From assembly GCA_050084985.1 (NCBI GenBank), contig JBITNC010000001.1, positions 160,394,001 to 160,458,000 of the forward strand: 64,000 nt of DNA, written 5' to 3'. Numbering within the stretch: the first letter of the stretch is position 1; every line of letters starts with the position of its first letter. Below the pieces are notes generated by a model, which made no database searches, had not been told where the DNA came from, and saw nothing but the letters and a program-made list of their open reading frames with translations. This stretch comes from Nageia nagi. Its lineage: Eukaryota > Pinophyta. The position numbers and the translations under genes are program-made. Of this stretch, positions 1 through 12,099 are shown in pieces.

Positions 1-458
1 CCTAACTTGTTTACCTCTCGAGTAGAGAGACCATTTGAATAATGCTCTCTCATGCGGTCTCTCCATACCTTTAAATCATAAATATCCCCATCAACACTCT
101 TAATAGTATCAAATATGATTTTTATAAAATATGCAAACTATATTATTTCTTGTAATTGATTAATATCATGAGGAATAGCATCTCGTAACTACTGGTCATC
201 TACACCTATAGGTGGGGGTGGAGGGGGAGGAGGTGGAGAGAGTGGAGGAAGAGGAGGTGGAGATGGTGGAGGATTAACATGTGGAGAGGGTGAATTTTGG
301 GTGTAATTTTTATTCACTTCATCCAATGTCTCATATATACCATGATAAAATTCATGACATGACTCATCCTTGATCATAAAAAGGCACCTGCAAATATTAG
401 GAATAACATAGAAATAGAAATAAACTCGATTTAAATTGGATAATAATAGAATAGGCAT
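1..458 (-). pseudogene. Proline-rich ORF remnant, cut by window edge
   Basis: On the minus strand an ATG at 458 opens 89 codons that end in two proline runs separated by a short serine/leucine spacer, then a TAG near 189. The same frame runs on past this TAG and a second one near 140 for about 45 more codons to the window edge, with ordinary globular-looking sequence including DGDIYDLKVWRDRMREHY. This suggests one protein with two nonsense changes rather than an 89-residue protein. I do not recognise the family. The proline tract could be an interdomain linker in a transposase or in a host gene. No neighbour helps, because the next 1.8 kb holds nothing recognisable. Confidence 0.4.
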
Positions 459-2600
459 TACTTATGAATTTGATATAACACATTTTTAACTAGAAAACTA
501 GCATATAATAACATACCATAGATCTTTATCCATCAATAAGGTCCTCATTTTAATGTTCCAATATTCATAGTCAACTTCATCAAGCTCAATGATTTGAAAA
601 GAGTCAATGTTATTGAAAATTATGTACAAATAATAATAAACCTATAGAATAATTTAAAAAATAATTTGATAAATTATGACCAATTCCATGCATGTAAGTC
701 TAACCTTCAAACTAAACAAAGACTTCATACCAAACAAATATTATAGTTTGAATAATAGAATACTAAAGCATAATACATAACTATGATAAAACATAGATGA
801 GATTAAATAAGTGCATAATAAAATGAATTAGTTATAACAAATCTACCTAGATATGGATAAATCTTATATTTTTAGAATCTATGCAAAGAAAGTTTCCTAA
901 TAAGATTACATATACAAGAAAAAGAGTTGTAAATTTCAAAATATGGAAGCTCTAAAAATTATCATGAGGAACTTGGATCAAAATGACTTTCTTTATTCCA
1001 ATCAACCTCAAATTTGAATACACTATAATAAATATCTAATATTACATGTTAAACACATCAAATATTATATTCTCCCATATTTATAGGTTAAGGAATCTCT
1101 TACACATTATCATTATCCCATTATATAATTATATAAATTGCTACAACTATAGTTTAATGTACAAAAATAGTTACAAGAAGCTAAGAAATGCCTAAGATGA
1201 TGATATAATATGTCATATAGATGTTACAAATGAGTATAAAGTTTCTTTATCAACTTCACATTCCAATATACCTTTTCATAGTCATACAGGAGAATAAAGG
1301 TTTTTTTGTATTCCTTATTTAGCTAACCATATGCAATTGACTATGCTAGAGATATACAACATTACTTATAATTTTCAATTATAAAAAGAATACTCACCCT
1401 AAAGTGAATTATTATTTGCTATTTTATCTTGAATATTTTTTTTTATTTTAATCTAATAGATATATGATTGTTTACCTCGGTAATAATTATTAGTCACCAT
1501 ATACCTTGGTCTACCTTTTTTCAATTTTTCCTAATGTGAAAAATATTTTTAGGAGAACTATATAACCACATGAATGATGAGCTACATTGAGATTAGAGTA
1601 AGTCCATCCTAAATTAGCTCATGATGATTGAGAGCATGGAGATACTTGAGATCTAGAATAGTAATGGCGATCAAGATAAATTGAAGATTTAGAATGACTA
1701 CATAGAGTAGGAAGAACAAATTAGGATTAGGATTTATCCCTATAGGAATAATCTGGTGGGACAATACTCATAATACAAGAAGTGCTACCTAAATGGTTAA
1801 ATAATATTCTATAATTATTTAAGCTCTATAGCCACCTTATTACTCTAAACTAATATCTAGAGAAGGACATTATATATAATAGAAACCTTGTTAGAAATAT
1901 TAAAATAAATAGGAGTACAAGAAAAAAAAAGTATCTTGTTCCTTTATTTTCAAATATTAAAAGGATGCTAATCTACAACAAATGCCATTCCTCCATAAAT
2001 AAGGATGGGAAACCTTATGTATCTAAAAGAAGGCTTTATGACCATGGGAACTAATTAAAAAGGAAAGGTTGAAAATAAACTAATGCTTGTAATCATAAGC
2101 TCTCATAAAACTTCAAAATAGATGTTTAACATCCTTAGTAGCAAGATAAAAGAGATATAAGGTATTGGAAATATCCATGTGTTTGAGGTGGTCACCTAAG
2201 GGTACACTTTGAGAGAAAAGGATCCATGGAAAAAATGGTTTCTTTGGTTGTAAGTAGATAGCCTTAAACCAAGCATGAAAGTTGTTGCTCAAAGGTCCAC
2301 CAAAAATTTCACTTAGTTTCCTAGATAGGCCTAACTACCCTTAGTTACCTCTTATTTTCCCATTATAACTACCCTTAGTTGCCTCTTAGTTTCCCATAAC
2401 ATTGATCCTATATATAGGATCAATTTTGGACTCTTCGTAAATATTTTAGATCCATTAGTAATCCACCATGTAATCCAAATTACCATACTCACATTTTCAC
2501 AATATATTATCTATTTATACTAATTTTATATATAGTTTATCATAACTTTTCCTATGCATATTAAGTCATATATAATTATCATGATATTTCAATATTATAT
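459..2600. other. AT-rich DNA with no recognised gene
   Basis: I find no coding signature on either strand. A short near-duplicate built around the words ACTACCCTTAGTT and CCTCTTA lies at about 2,331-2,398. The rest is unstructured AT-rich sequence. Confidence 0.5.
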
Positions 2601-2614
2601 TTATGCTCCTATCA

Positions 2615-2758
2615 CCTAGTCACTATTATAGCATCTTATCAAAGAATATGTTTACTTTTAAAGGTATAAAATAAGTAGTTGATATACCTAATCACTTTTA
2701 TAGCAATTTATCAAAAAATATGTTTACTTTTAAAGGTTTAAAACAAGTAGTTGATACA
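2615..2758. repeat. 72-bp tandem duplication
   Basis: Two adjacent copies, 2,615-2,686 and 2,687-2,758, run from CCTAGTCACT / CCTAATCACT to AGTAGTTGATA. They differ at only a handful of positions. The unit does not look coding. Confidence 0.85.
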
Positions 2759-3179
2759 CCAATTTTTTAATTTTTTTTGTTGTTTCAAACTTGAAATGTG
2801 ATGTGGGGTTGCTTCAAAATGAGAAGGAAAAAAAGGATTCTATTTTTAATCTTAATGCATTCAATGTTCATTTTCTTGCAAGAATAAAGGAAATAATTTA
2901 GTAATAAAAATGGATTTTTTAACCAAAAATATAATCCAAGGGTTGTAAAGAATACATAAAAAATATGATATTTAGTAAAAAAACCAGAAAAGAGTAGCCA
3001 TGATAGCTCAAACTAACTTGGACAATGCAAGGTAAATTTGAAGGTAGAAGTTGGTAGGAGGACCATTGAAATTAAGATCTTGAAAATATATGTAGTTGGT
3101 TCTAGGGTTGGCTAGGAGTGCAAGCTGGCAAGCTAGAAAATGAGCTCCATGGCCTACATCATGATATTTAACTTTCATG

Positions 3180-3305
3180 AATCAAAATATTGATATTTTA
3201 GGATCCCAATATTTCATGATCCCAAACTAGGCTCGATTGATGAGCCCATATTGAGATCCTAATATCTCTTAGGATCAAGGTCTCAAAATATCAAGATTTT
3301 GATTT
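3180..3305. repeat. Imperfect long inverted repeat (hairpin)
   Basis: The left arm begins AATCAAAATATTGATATTTT and the right arm ends AAAATATCAAGATTTTGATT, which is nearly its reverse complement. Inner parts also pair: GATCCCAAACTAGGCTC on the left against GAGCCCATATTGAGATC on the right, around a loop near 3,238. This could be a foldback or MITE-type element or a simple palindromic duplication. I saw no target-site duplication. Confidence 0.65.
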
Positions 3306-3649
3306 TTTTGACCCTAAATTTTTACTCTGCACTTCCTCTTTATGTGGACCCAACTTCTTTCTTCAACCCATTTATCAATAAGATAATATGTTAAACCATT
3401 TCAAATCACTGATTTGCTAATACCATTCATGCAATAATATTTTTATTATGAATAGCATCAACTTTAGTGGAATTATTTTTTGATCGAGCATCAAGTTAGT
3501 TGACTTGGGTGATTGATTAATTATAAATTCTTTATCAATCGACCTATGCATATGTTGAAACTAGTTTTCTTAATATTTGTTTTTAATTTATAAATATGAT
3601 AAATAACTATTATTTGATGAGATGTTGGTTAAAGGTGCCTTGGATATAT

Positions 3650-4330
3650 ATATGGATCTACATTTTACTAGGAATTTTTTCAAATAAATCATAAGGGTTC
3701 ATTATTGCTATATCCATGAATTGCCTATATTCCGTCATTGCATTCTATGAAACTACTTTTCAATATCGTATTTGGTAAAAAAAAATTCTATTTCATAGTT
3801 TCAAAATGATTATTCATGAGATTGTTATTCCTCTTTAGCTACAATTTGTCAAGACATTTTAAGAAACACCTCAATATTACCTATAGTGCATTGACATATT
3901 CCATATCCAATTTCATAAGGTGTTTAGTCAAACAAATTCAATAGGTTTCCATTATGTAATACTAGTTTATATTTGATATGAGGCATTTTATTTAATAACT
4001 AGTATGCTAAAATTCATTCCATCTAACTACCTTTTTGGTTTGACATTTTATCAAATAAATCATAGGATTAATAGGCCTTTTCATTAGAATGTATTATGGT
4101 ATGATGAAGCATTTTTTTAAATAATTAAAATATATATCAACTTGTAATTCTATAAGGTATTTTGATCAAGTCTAGAAATCAATAGATTTTATAAGATCAT
4201 AGTTCGATGAGGCCTTTTATCAAATGTATCATTGTGTTTCTAAACCTACTTTCAATAATACATTTTGTCAAATATATATATTCTTTCTTGAATTTTCTAT
4301 TTGATTACACATTTTAGGAAAATTCAAAAT
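3650..4330 (-). pseudogene. Very degenerate PPR-like repeat debris
   Basis: On the minus strand a core resembling the PPR words FDKM and FDKRPHR recurs about ten times, for example near 4,270, 4,215, 4,050 and 3,668, mostly 50-80 bp apart. Clean PPR motifs would be 93-108 bp apart, so either the units have lost internal sequence or this is a simple repeat that mimics PPR. No frame stays open. The assignment rests on the repeated core and on much clearer PPR debris starting 250 bp further on in the opposite orientation. Confidence 0.35.
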
Positions 4331-5179
4331 TAATTAAAGTTTCTTACTATATTATAGAAATATTTTATGGCTTAGTATCAATACGCCAAGAATTACACTA
4401 CCTACATGAGATACAATCCAAATAAATTTTGGAAATTGCCTCAAGTTTATATTTTTCATGGTTAAGTTTCAATTTATAGCTAAGGAAACTAAGATATTTT
4501 TTTTATATAGCCATAATGCTAAATTGCCATAGTGCTCAATTGCCATGAGTTTATAAAATAATTTTCAAGGGTTACCCTTAAAAGTTACATTAATAGACAT
4601 GTATGCAAAATGTGGAAAAATACACAAGGCCCAAGAATACGAGCACAATTGTGTAGTTATGCATCTAAGGAATAATACAAGAGTCACTCATGTTATTAAA
4701 GTATTTACAAGAATATGGTATATTCAATATATCTAAATGCAAGTTGTATCTTAACAAATCCACTTTGACTATAAGATGTAACTAGCCTTTAAAGATATTC
4801 ATTATACCATAATTTCATGTTCTATAATGATCACATGATATACAAAATATGATGCAAACACACTTTAATGGATTATAATGATTACAGGTTATGTACAAAA
4901 TGGATACATTGAAAATAACCATTAGTTATTTGATAAAATACCTTATCAAGATGCAATCTCTTGGACTATAATGATCTAGGATATGCAAAAAATGAAAGAC
5001 TATAAAAATTATGTTTGTGTCAAATATTTCCCAGGCCTTGCATCATGTATCTATTTAAAAGTACAAAATTTCCTATCATATGATGGAATTGGATCATTTT
5101 ATATCATATGTTTTAAGCATATAGGTTGGTTGTATGGTATCATTATCAATAATGTTGGCATATAACTTTGATATTTCTA

Positions 5180-6790
5180 TTTATAGATTCTAAATATAGG
5201 TAGCCCTAACTTATCTAATTAATGATATTTTGAATATGTTATCATGGGGGAAATACATCCCACCTTTCTATATTATTTTTTTTTACTATAGAGGTAAGAA
5301 AACATATCATTTAAATTTTTTGTTTGAATAATTGCTAAGTATTACAAGTTTGATTTTGCCAACTTACCTTTTTGGATAGATTTGTGATACTTTCTTAAAG
5401 TATAATATTTCATCATATACCTAGTTTTACACATGACAATTGCATATGCTTAAAATTACCTACAATCTTTCATTTTATGTATATTGTACAATCATAGGAT
5501 TAATCATTATACATGAATTATTAACATACTTGGTCATGCAAGATATCTCTAGGTAGGTTTGAACATCATTATAAAAATACCCATAAACCTTGAATTGGGT
5601 GTGTGCACATGTGTAACTAGCATTTATAAATAAAATATAATGGCTCATGTAGGTTATCTTGAGAATCAACTACCAGACATGGTATAAATTATTTTTCTTT
5701 ATTTGTACTTATATATATAGGGTAAAATAATTTCATATCATATACTATAATTTGCAATTTTGATAAATTGTAAAACTTTATGGTTTACAATGATTCCATA
5801 GTATGCACAAAATGGGTTTTATAAAAGAGATCCATAGATATGTATGCAAAATTTGGAAGAATATACAAGTCTTGGGAATTGTTTAATAAGATACATGATA
5901 CAAATAGTTTCATGGTATGCAATCATTACAAGATACATGCAAAATGGGATTTTTAAAAAAGGCCCATAGACATGTATGCAAAACATCAAAGAATATACAA
6001 GGCCCAAAAGTTATTTGATAAGATATACAATGCAAATAGTTTCATATTTTGAAATGATTGTAGCATACACATAAAATGGGTTTTCTAGAAAATGCCCATA
6101 TATATGCATTTGAAATATGGAAGAATACATAAGCTATGGTAATTGTTTGATAATATGCATGATACAAACATAATTTCTTGGAATGCAATTATTACAAGAC
6201 ATGTAATTCATGGTTAAAATAAGGATAAGCTTAAACTCTTTAACCTATTATAGCATCCAAGTTGTTTGCATGATGAGATTATCAATTATGTTGAATCATA
6301 ACACTGGTATATCTACTAAGGGCTTGTAAATATAGATAGCCATGACTTATCTAATTCATGATTTTTTAAACAGGTTATCATGGGGGAAAAATATCCAACC
6401 TTTATATTTTATTATGCATATTGTGGAGGTAAGATAACATAGCACTTAAATGTCTAGGTTGAATATTTGTTAAGTATTACAAGTTTTGTATTTATTTATT
6501 TACCACTTTTGGGTTCATTTTTCATGATTTTTTAAAGTATAGTGTTTCATCATATAGCTAGTTTTACACCTGATAATTGCATCTTCTTAAAAGTCTCAAT
6601 AAGTCTTTCATTATTTGCATATCCTACAATCTTATGATTAATCATTATACATGCATTATGGACCTTATTTATCTTACAATATATCTCGTGGTAGCTTCAA
6701 AATTCACTACTAAAATACCCATAAACCTTTGAATTGGTTGTAATCATGTGTGTAATTGGTGATTATAAATTGAGTGTTGTGATTTGTGTA
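5180..6790 (+). repeat. Direct duplication inside the PPR debris
   Basis: About 5,180-5,690 and 6,330-6,790 align over roughly 0.5 kb. Shared words include CTAACTTATCTAATT, GTTATCATGGGGGAAA, GCTAAGTATTACAAGTTT / GTTAAGTATTACAAGTTT and GGATTAATCATTATACATG / TGATTAATCATTATACATG. The offset is about 1.14 kb. PPR fragments lie in front of each copy, so the duplicated unit probably holds PPR coding sequence plus non-coding sequence. Confidence 0.75.
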
Positions 6791-7110
6791 GACTATCTTG
6801 AGGGAGATTTGAACTTCACCTCCAAAATATCCATAAACCCTAAATTGGATGTGTGCATATATGTACTTGGTTCTTATAAATTGAATGTGTTCAATAAGGT
6901 TATCTTAAGGAAGCTTTGAACTTAAATACCAAAATACCCATAAACCTTGAATTGGGTATGTAGATGTGTCTAGTTGGTACTCAAAAATTAAATCTTGTGG
7001 TTTGTGCAAGCTATGGGAGCTTTGAACTTTCACTTTCAAAATACCCATCAATCCTTAATTGGGTGTATAGATATGTCTATTTGGTTCTTATAAATCAAAT
7101 GTTGTGGATT
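6712..7110 (+). repeat. Tandem copies of one PPR/E-motif segment
   Basis: Units starting near 6,712, 6,828, 6,931 and 7,038 each begin AAAATACCCATAAACC (or close) and run 103-117 bp. The best-preserved unit reads YLEGDLNFTSKISINPKLDV followed by LGSYKLNV. That corresponds to the segment before and in the E motif of DYW proteins, where the family has a YLDEA...MPIKP...LLGACK pattern. A single related unit lies at about 5,572-5,680. A normal PPR gene carries this segment once. Confidence 0.75.
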
Positions 7111-7310
7111 TGTTTGATAAGATGCATGACATAATAATTTTTCATAGTCTACAATTATTACACAATATAGAAAAAGGGTTTTTGTAAAAACACCATAGAC
7201 ACATGAAACTTGTGTAAGAATAAAATAAGACTTGATATTTTTTTGAGAAGATGCATGATGAAAATGCTATTTTTCTTATGATCCCATAACATGTTATTAA
7301 TATTATAACT

Positions 7311-8300
7311 GTATTTATCCCATATGTATTAGAATTGGAATGTGAAGGGTTGTAAGGGCTATTTATATGAGATCCTTCCCTATTATAATGTTTTTATTAA
7401 TGGGCTAATTTTGTATTTATAAAAAAATGGTGAAGTTTCTAAGGGTCTTCACAAACCTTTACAAAAAGAAGTATCATAATACTTAGGATGTTTACATAGG
7501 TAGTTGGCTGCATTCTACCATCCATACATAATTAAGGAGTAATTTTCCTCCACTACTTAGTCAAACCAATTTTAAAAACCCATTTCCATTATTTACAACT
7601 AATTCACTAATAACTATGAAAAGATAACAAAAGAATTAAGATAACTTACTACATACATTTATCATCTCTATTTAAACACAACAATATACCCACTACTCTA
7701 GCTTCTAATAAAAAACAAAATACTATAAGATCAAAATTCAAAGGTCAAGAGTAACTTCACACCAAAGGGAAACTACTTTAGCTAAAAATAATCTTACTTT
7801 CTTTTCATTTTAATGATATGAATTGTTGCTTCTTGTAGTTGAACTTATAGAATTTGTTATACATTTTCCTTAGCATTATTTCTTGAAATCCAAGGTTTTT
7901 TTCTACATCATTATACTTCATACTATGGGCTTCTTTACTTAGTATTACTTCTTCTCAATATCATTATGAAATATAAGGCTAAAGGATTTACTGAGAGGTG
8001 TTAAACCTTCCTTCTACTCTTCCACTATCTCCCCTAGTGCTATCATTAATCTAACTTTCCCCTCATGATTGGATACTATGTATTTTGGTTTATCAAGGAT
8101 AACTTCTTTCATCATGATGTCCCTCTTTTTGATAATTTTTGGTAATTTACTTAAATTCTTATCAATTTCCCTGATTTTGAATTCTTATGGAGGAATTGAT
8201 TTCTCTAGATTTATTATTTTAACCCCTTCAAACACTAATTTTTTTATCAAAGGTAAAATTATATAATAGTGAATTTTTATACAAGACCCAAAAATCTATT
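7311..8300. other. AT-rich DNA with no recognised gene
   Basis: I see no family signature. A 65-codon plus-strand reading frame at 8,069-8,266 is hydrophobic, but it has no recognisable domain and no coding context. Confidence 0.45.
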
Positions 8301-8399
8301 TTTACAAAAAATATGCATAGTATATATCACTTTCTTATCATCAAACTATGATCACCTACATTCACCTACTTCATCCCACCATTGGCAGAGGGGTTCATC

Positions 8400-8700
8400 C
8401 ATCTATAGTAACTAAAAATTTCATATAGATATGGCACATGTGCATGGTCATCCATTTCCATGGCCTATCTTTTTACTACCATTGCTCTAGCATAGGCTCC
8501 CATTTATCTAGAAATGCATAAATGTTTGAGACCATAGTTCTATAGTCCCTAGAATGGTGGATTCCTTCATTGGCCATTTTGATAGCAATTACAATTAGGT
8601 TGGAGCTGATGGTGAATTGAAAACCATATACGATCACCCTCCCTTTGTCCCAAGTGTTTGACACCTTTTAGAACTAACTTTCATCATGCCCATGTAAGGA
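8400..8700 (-). pseudogene. Probable LINE RNase H tail
   Basis: A 62-codon open stretch (8,664-8,476) reads GFQFTISSNLIVIAIKMANE, then a segment ending in NIYAFLDKWEPMLEQW. Position after zf-RVT and a loose similarity to RVT_3-type RNase H C-terminal halves support the call. The acidic catalytic residues are not clearly visible, so it could be unrelated sequence at the 3' end of the element. Confidence 0.4.
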
Positions 8701-9254
8701 TTCCATGAATCCATGGATTCCTCCATTACAAAGAATACCCCACATAACTAGATCCTCCCTAAAATAGTTACAATTATCATGTTCTATTCATTTCTATCTG
8801 TACATTTTGAAATATTTTGTCAATCATCTTAGGTACTTCAATCTTCTACAAAAAAGGAATTGTATTTTCTTTTTACCACTTCCAGATACAAATTTTTACT
8901 CATTCATGTTTAGCATACTATCCATATAATTATTTATGTGATCAATATCCCTAGTTATCTCAATCTATGGCCTCACTATAGTCACCCTATTAATCATCCA
9001 TTTGTACCTTCTCATATATGCATAATTAATATCAGCATGTCTACCTTCTATGTGGGAATTATTAGCCTTATCTATGGTCACCCAAGGAATGAATACACAT
9101 ATAAATCTTCTTAATTTTCATGCCTTCCCCATCCCTTGGCTTGTGTGAATCATCATTCATCCCCTCACCCTACCAATGCCATCCATTTGATCAGAATATT
9201 TATAATGAATACGCTATTTTTCATTAACTAATCCCATTATTTTTCACAAAAGGT

Positions 9255-9610
9255 TTATGGGCCTCATTTATGTGCCTTGGAAAATACTTCTATTTTGATC
9301 CTTCTAGATTTCCCATATTATGTATGGGAGCAAGAATTTCCACCATAATTATAAAGTCTTTTTAATTAGGGATGGTGACCATTCATACACCATAGCTTGA
9401 ATAGAATTTTTGATCCAATACAGGTGTTGCTCTATACTTCCTTTACATAGGGGTAGTTTAGAAGCAAGTGATCCATCATCTCTTCCTCTTAGAGGCACAG
9501 AATGCATCTATTTGATGTTGTTAAGCCATGTTTTCTCAAGTTATCTATAGTTAGAATTTTTTTCTAAAAATTTAGCCAAAGGAAGTGGACCACCTTTGGT
9601 GTTATGCCTT
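9255..9610 (-). pseudogene. LINE ORF2 zf-RVT region remnant
   Basis: The minus strand reads SLASKLPLCKGSIEQHLYWI, then AMVYEWSPSLIKKTL and LLPYIIWEI, stop, KDQNRSIFQGT. This is the C-terminal zinc-binding region of plant L1 ORF2 proteins, whose hallmark is an IWKERNRRIF block. The stop inside that block falls at the tryptophan of the family. It lies between the reverse transcriptase and a probable RNase H, as in other plant L1 elements. Confidence 0.7.
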
Positions 9611-10195
9611 TTATCCATATTTTTTGAGTTAGAAAATTCTCATTTATGGGAGGGGTAATTAACCTATATCAAGATTTAACTAAATAAATTCTAGATTTTA
9701 CTAATTTCCATCAAGGTCTGTCTTCTATGATATTACACTATTGGATTGGGATTTATCTCAAGATGTTATTTATGGTGGTTGTATATTGAACAAGCTGCAT
9801 ATGAAGGGGATTTAGCTCCTTACATTTTAATCTTCCTTCAAATTGGTGTAAACATTATACTTTTACCCTAATTTCATTAATTACCCATCTTCTGCATGCT
9901 ATCATGTCCCCCCAAGGAAAAGATCATGGTCCAATCATCCTCCCCAAAGTTGATGAGTTTACCATTACCAAGCTTCTACTAAACCCAATTTTAGAGGATA
10001 GGTGTGGTTTTCTTTAGGTTATTCTAGAAAGCTGAGTTATGGGGAATGATCTTAGCCTTAAGAAAGTAGGGTTCATGTTTTAGATACTTTTATTGGAAGA
10101 TTTTGACCCAATTTTTGTCTTCATTTTTGCTCAAGTACCACCCCAATTTACTTTCAAGAATTAGATTAAATTATTGGATTTGCCTCAATCCAAGT

Positions 10196-10538
10196 CCATC
10201 CTCATTTTTTGTCATGCACACTTTTTCACACATTACTATACCATTCTCTTTTTTTCCTCTAAACCCATCTATAGAAAATTGTTGTAAATCTAATCTATCT
10301 TTTTACATATGCTAACCTGAATATTAAATACAGATTTATAATACATGGGCATGCTCTAGAGTACTACCACCCTCTTTCTTTGGCATGCACAATTTTTTCT
10401 AGATTACTAATGCCATTCTCTTTTTTCCCTCTAGACCCATCCATAGAAAATTGGTACAAATCTAATCTATATTTTTACATATGCTAACCAGAATATTAAA
10501 TATAGATTCATAATACATAGGCATGCTCTAGAGTACTA
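10196..10538. repeat. 171-bp tandem duplication within LINE A
   Basis: Two adjacent copies (about 10,196-10,367 and 10,368-10,538) share ACCCATC-ATAGAAAATTG, ACATATGCTAACC and GCATGCTCTAGAGTACTA, among other words. They differ at about one base in ten by eye, so the duplication is old but younger than the element's insertion. Confidence 0.85.
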
Positions 10539-10599
10539 TTTTATCCAATAGAAACTTTCATGCAATATTAAGAGTGGCTCCTTTCCAACTAGCTAGCTT

Positions 10600-11640
10600 A
10601 TTATGTATTCTTTCCATTAGCCTTACCCATAGGACTTCTTTTGATGGACCATAGAAGAGTGGCATACCTAGGTAGATCCTTGGGAGTTCCCCAATTTGAC
10701 AAGCAAAATATTAGCAATTCTACTTTTCCTATAAGTATGTGTGAAGAAGATCTTACTTATATCAAAATTGATTTTTTGTTGGGATGCTTATTCATAGGCC
10801 TTAAAGATCTTGAGGTAATATTTTGCTTCTATAATCAAGGTTGCACCCATGAGCATCGAATCATCCACAAATTATCCATGGGTGACCATAGCACATGTAG
10901 TGGCTAGTTTGATCCCATTAATCTTTTCACATCTTTTCCATGCATTAATTTTTCTTCCTAATGCTTTTGCCATGATAATGAATAGATATGGGGAGAGGAG
11001 ATCACCTTGGTTCAATTCTCTTTTTGATGGAAAAAATCTATCGGTTCCCCATTGATTAATACCAAAAATGTAATAATAGTCACATATTGTTGGATCCAAA
11101 CTCTCCAAATGGATAAAAAGCTAATTTGTTTGTAGATTTTATCAAGGTCTAGTTGACTCTATCATATCTTTTTTGCATATCTATTTTGAAGAGAAAGGAT
11201 TCCACCCCTACATCTTATGTTGAGTGAATTACTCCATGAATCTCAATGATACTATTCACAATTTGGTGTCCTTGAATAAAATCTCCTTATTCAAGGGATA
11301 TGATCATAAGAAGAATAGGATTTAACCTATTTTCTATTATTTTCATGATGATTTTGTACACCACATTGCATAAGCTAATGGGCATGAAGTTCTTGAAGTT
11401 TTTGGAAACTACCACCTTTAGTATAAGAGCTAGAAATATTGTATTCTAGGCCTTTAGAAGTTTCCCAAAGTTGAAGAATTCACATGCTACCTCAAATACT
11501 TCTTTTCCAATAATGTACCAAAATGCCATGAATAATTCAATTAGGAATCCATCCGGACCCAAAGACCTGTTTCTACCCATATCCTTGACTGTAGCTTCAA
11601 CTTCTTTTAGAGTGAGGGGTTTTATGAGGAACACATTCTA
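10600..11640 (-). pseudogene. LINE ORF2 reverse transcriptase remnant
   Basis: The fingers and palm of an L1 reverse transcriptase are visible. An open stretch at 11,634-11,446 contains VKDMGRNRSLGPDGFLIELF, the classic opening block. An open stretch at 11,108-10,872 contains GINQWGTDRFFPSKRELNQG, then DLLSPYLFIIMAKALGR. After a stop, the catalytic block reads THG, stop, FVDDSMLMGATLI (about 10,880-10,830), so both catalytic aspartates survive. The thumb and connection continue to about 9,650 in very decayed form, interrupted by the 171-bp tandem duplication at 10,196-10,538. There are too many frameshifts for function. Confidence 0.88.
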
Positions 11641-12099
11641 TTCATCTATGATAAGTTGGGGAATGTGGGTTAGAAAGTCATCCATTGCTTGCTCCTCCAC
11701 CACTTCATCTAGGGGTAGTAGTTTTTCAAAGTATATAATTCCTTCCATTCTAATTTCTACTGGATCTTGAGATAAAGACTCATCATCTTTTAGGATCTCA
11801 TTTATCCTATTTTTCACTCTATGTTTGATGGTTTTTAATTTAAATAACCTTGTATTTCAATCCCAATTTTTTATATAGTTTAATCTTGATTTCTTAAAGA
11901 AATATGCCTCTAATGCCAAGGTTGTGTGGTATTCACATAATTTCTTTATTTTCTTTTGCATGATTTTTGGGCTTCCTCTACTTTCTATTATCTCTCTATC
12001 TATTTCTAATATTTTCTCTTGTAGATTTTATTTTCTCATCTGTATATTTCCAAAGAATTTCTTATTCCATACTTTAAGGTTTTGCTTGACATACTAAAG

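Larger units (their letters stand above)
4560..7310 (+). pseudogene. Decayed PLS/DYW-class PPR gene debris
   Basis: PPR proteins of the PLS class bind organellar RNA one base per motif; the DYW subclass guides C-to-U editing. The plus strand here carries many PPR signatures in shifting frames: LIDMYAKCGKIHKAQE near 4,590, TIMITGYVQNGYIEN near 4,877, FNKIHDTNSF near 5,883, FDNMHDTNI near 6,150, FDKMHD near 7,109 and FEKMHDENA near 7,230. Between them are pieces of the later gene, such as the HYTC-MDL region near 6,645. Stops occur every few dozen codons, so no product is possible. Motif order is scrambled by a duplication of about 1.1 kb (5,180-6,790) and by tandem copies at 6,712-7,110. The family is secure; which gene this derives from cannot be told. 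Confidence 0.8.

Noticed and set aside
5819-6007. 62-codon minus-strand frame
   Set aside because: It is antisense to plus-strand PPR debris, which carries recognisable motifs in the same place.
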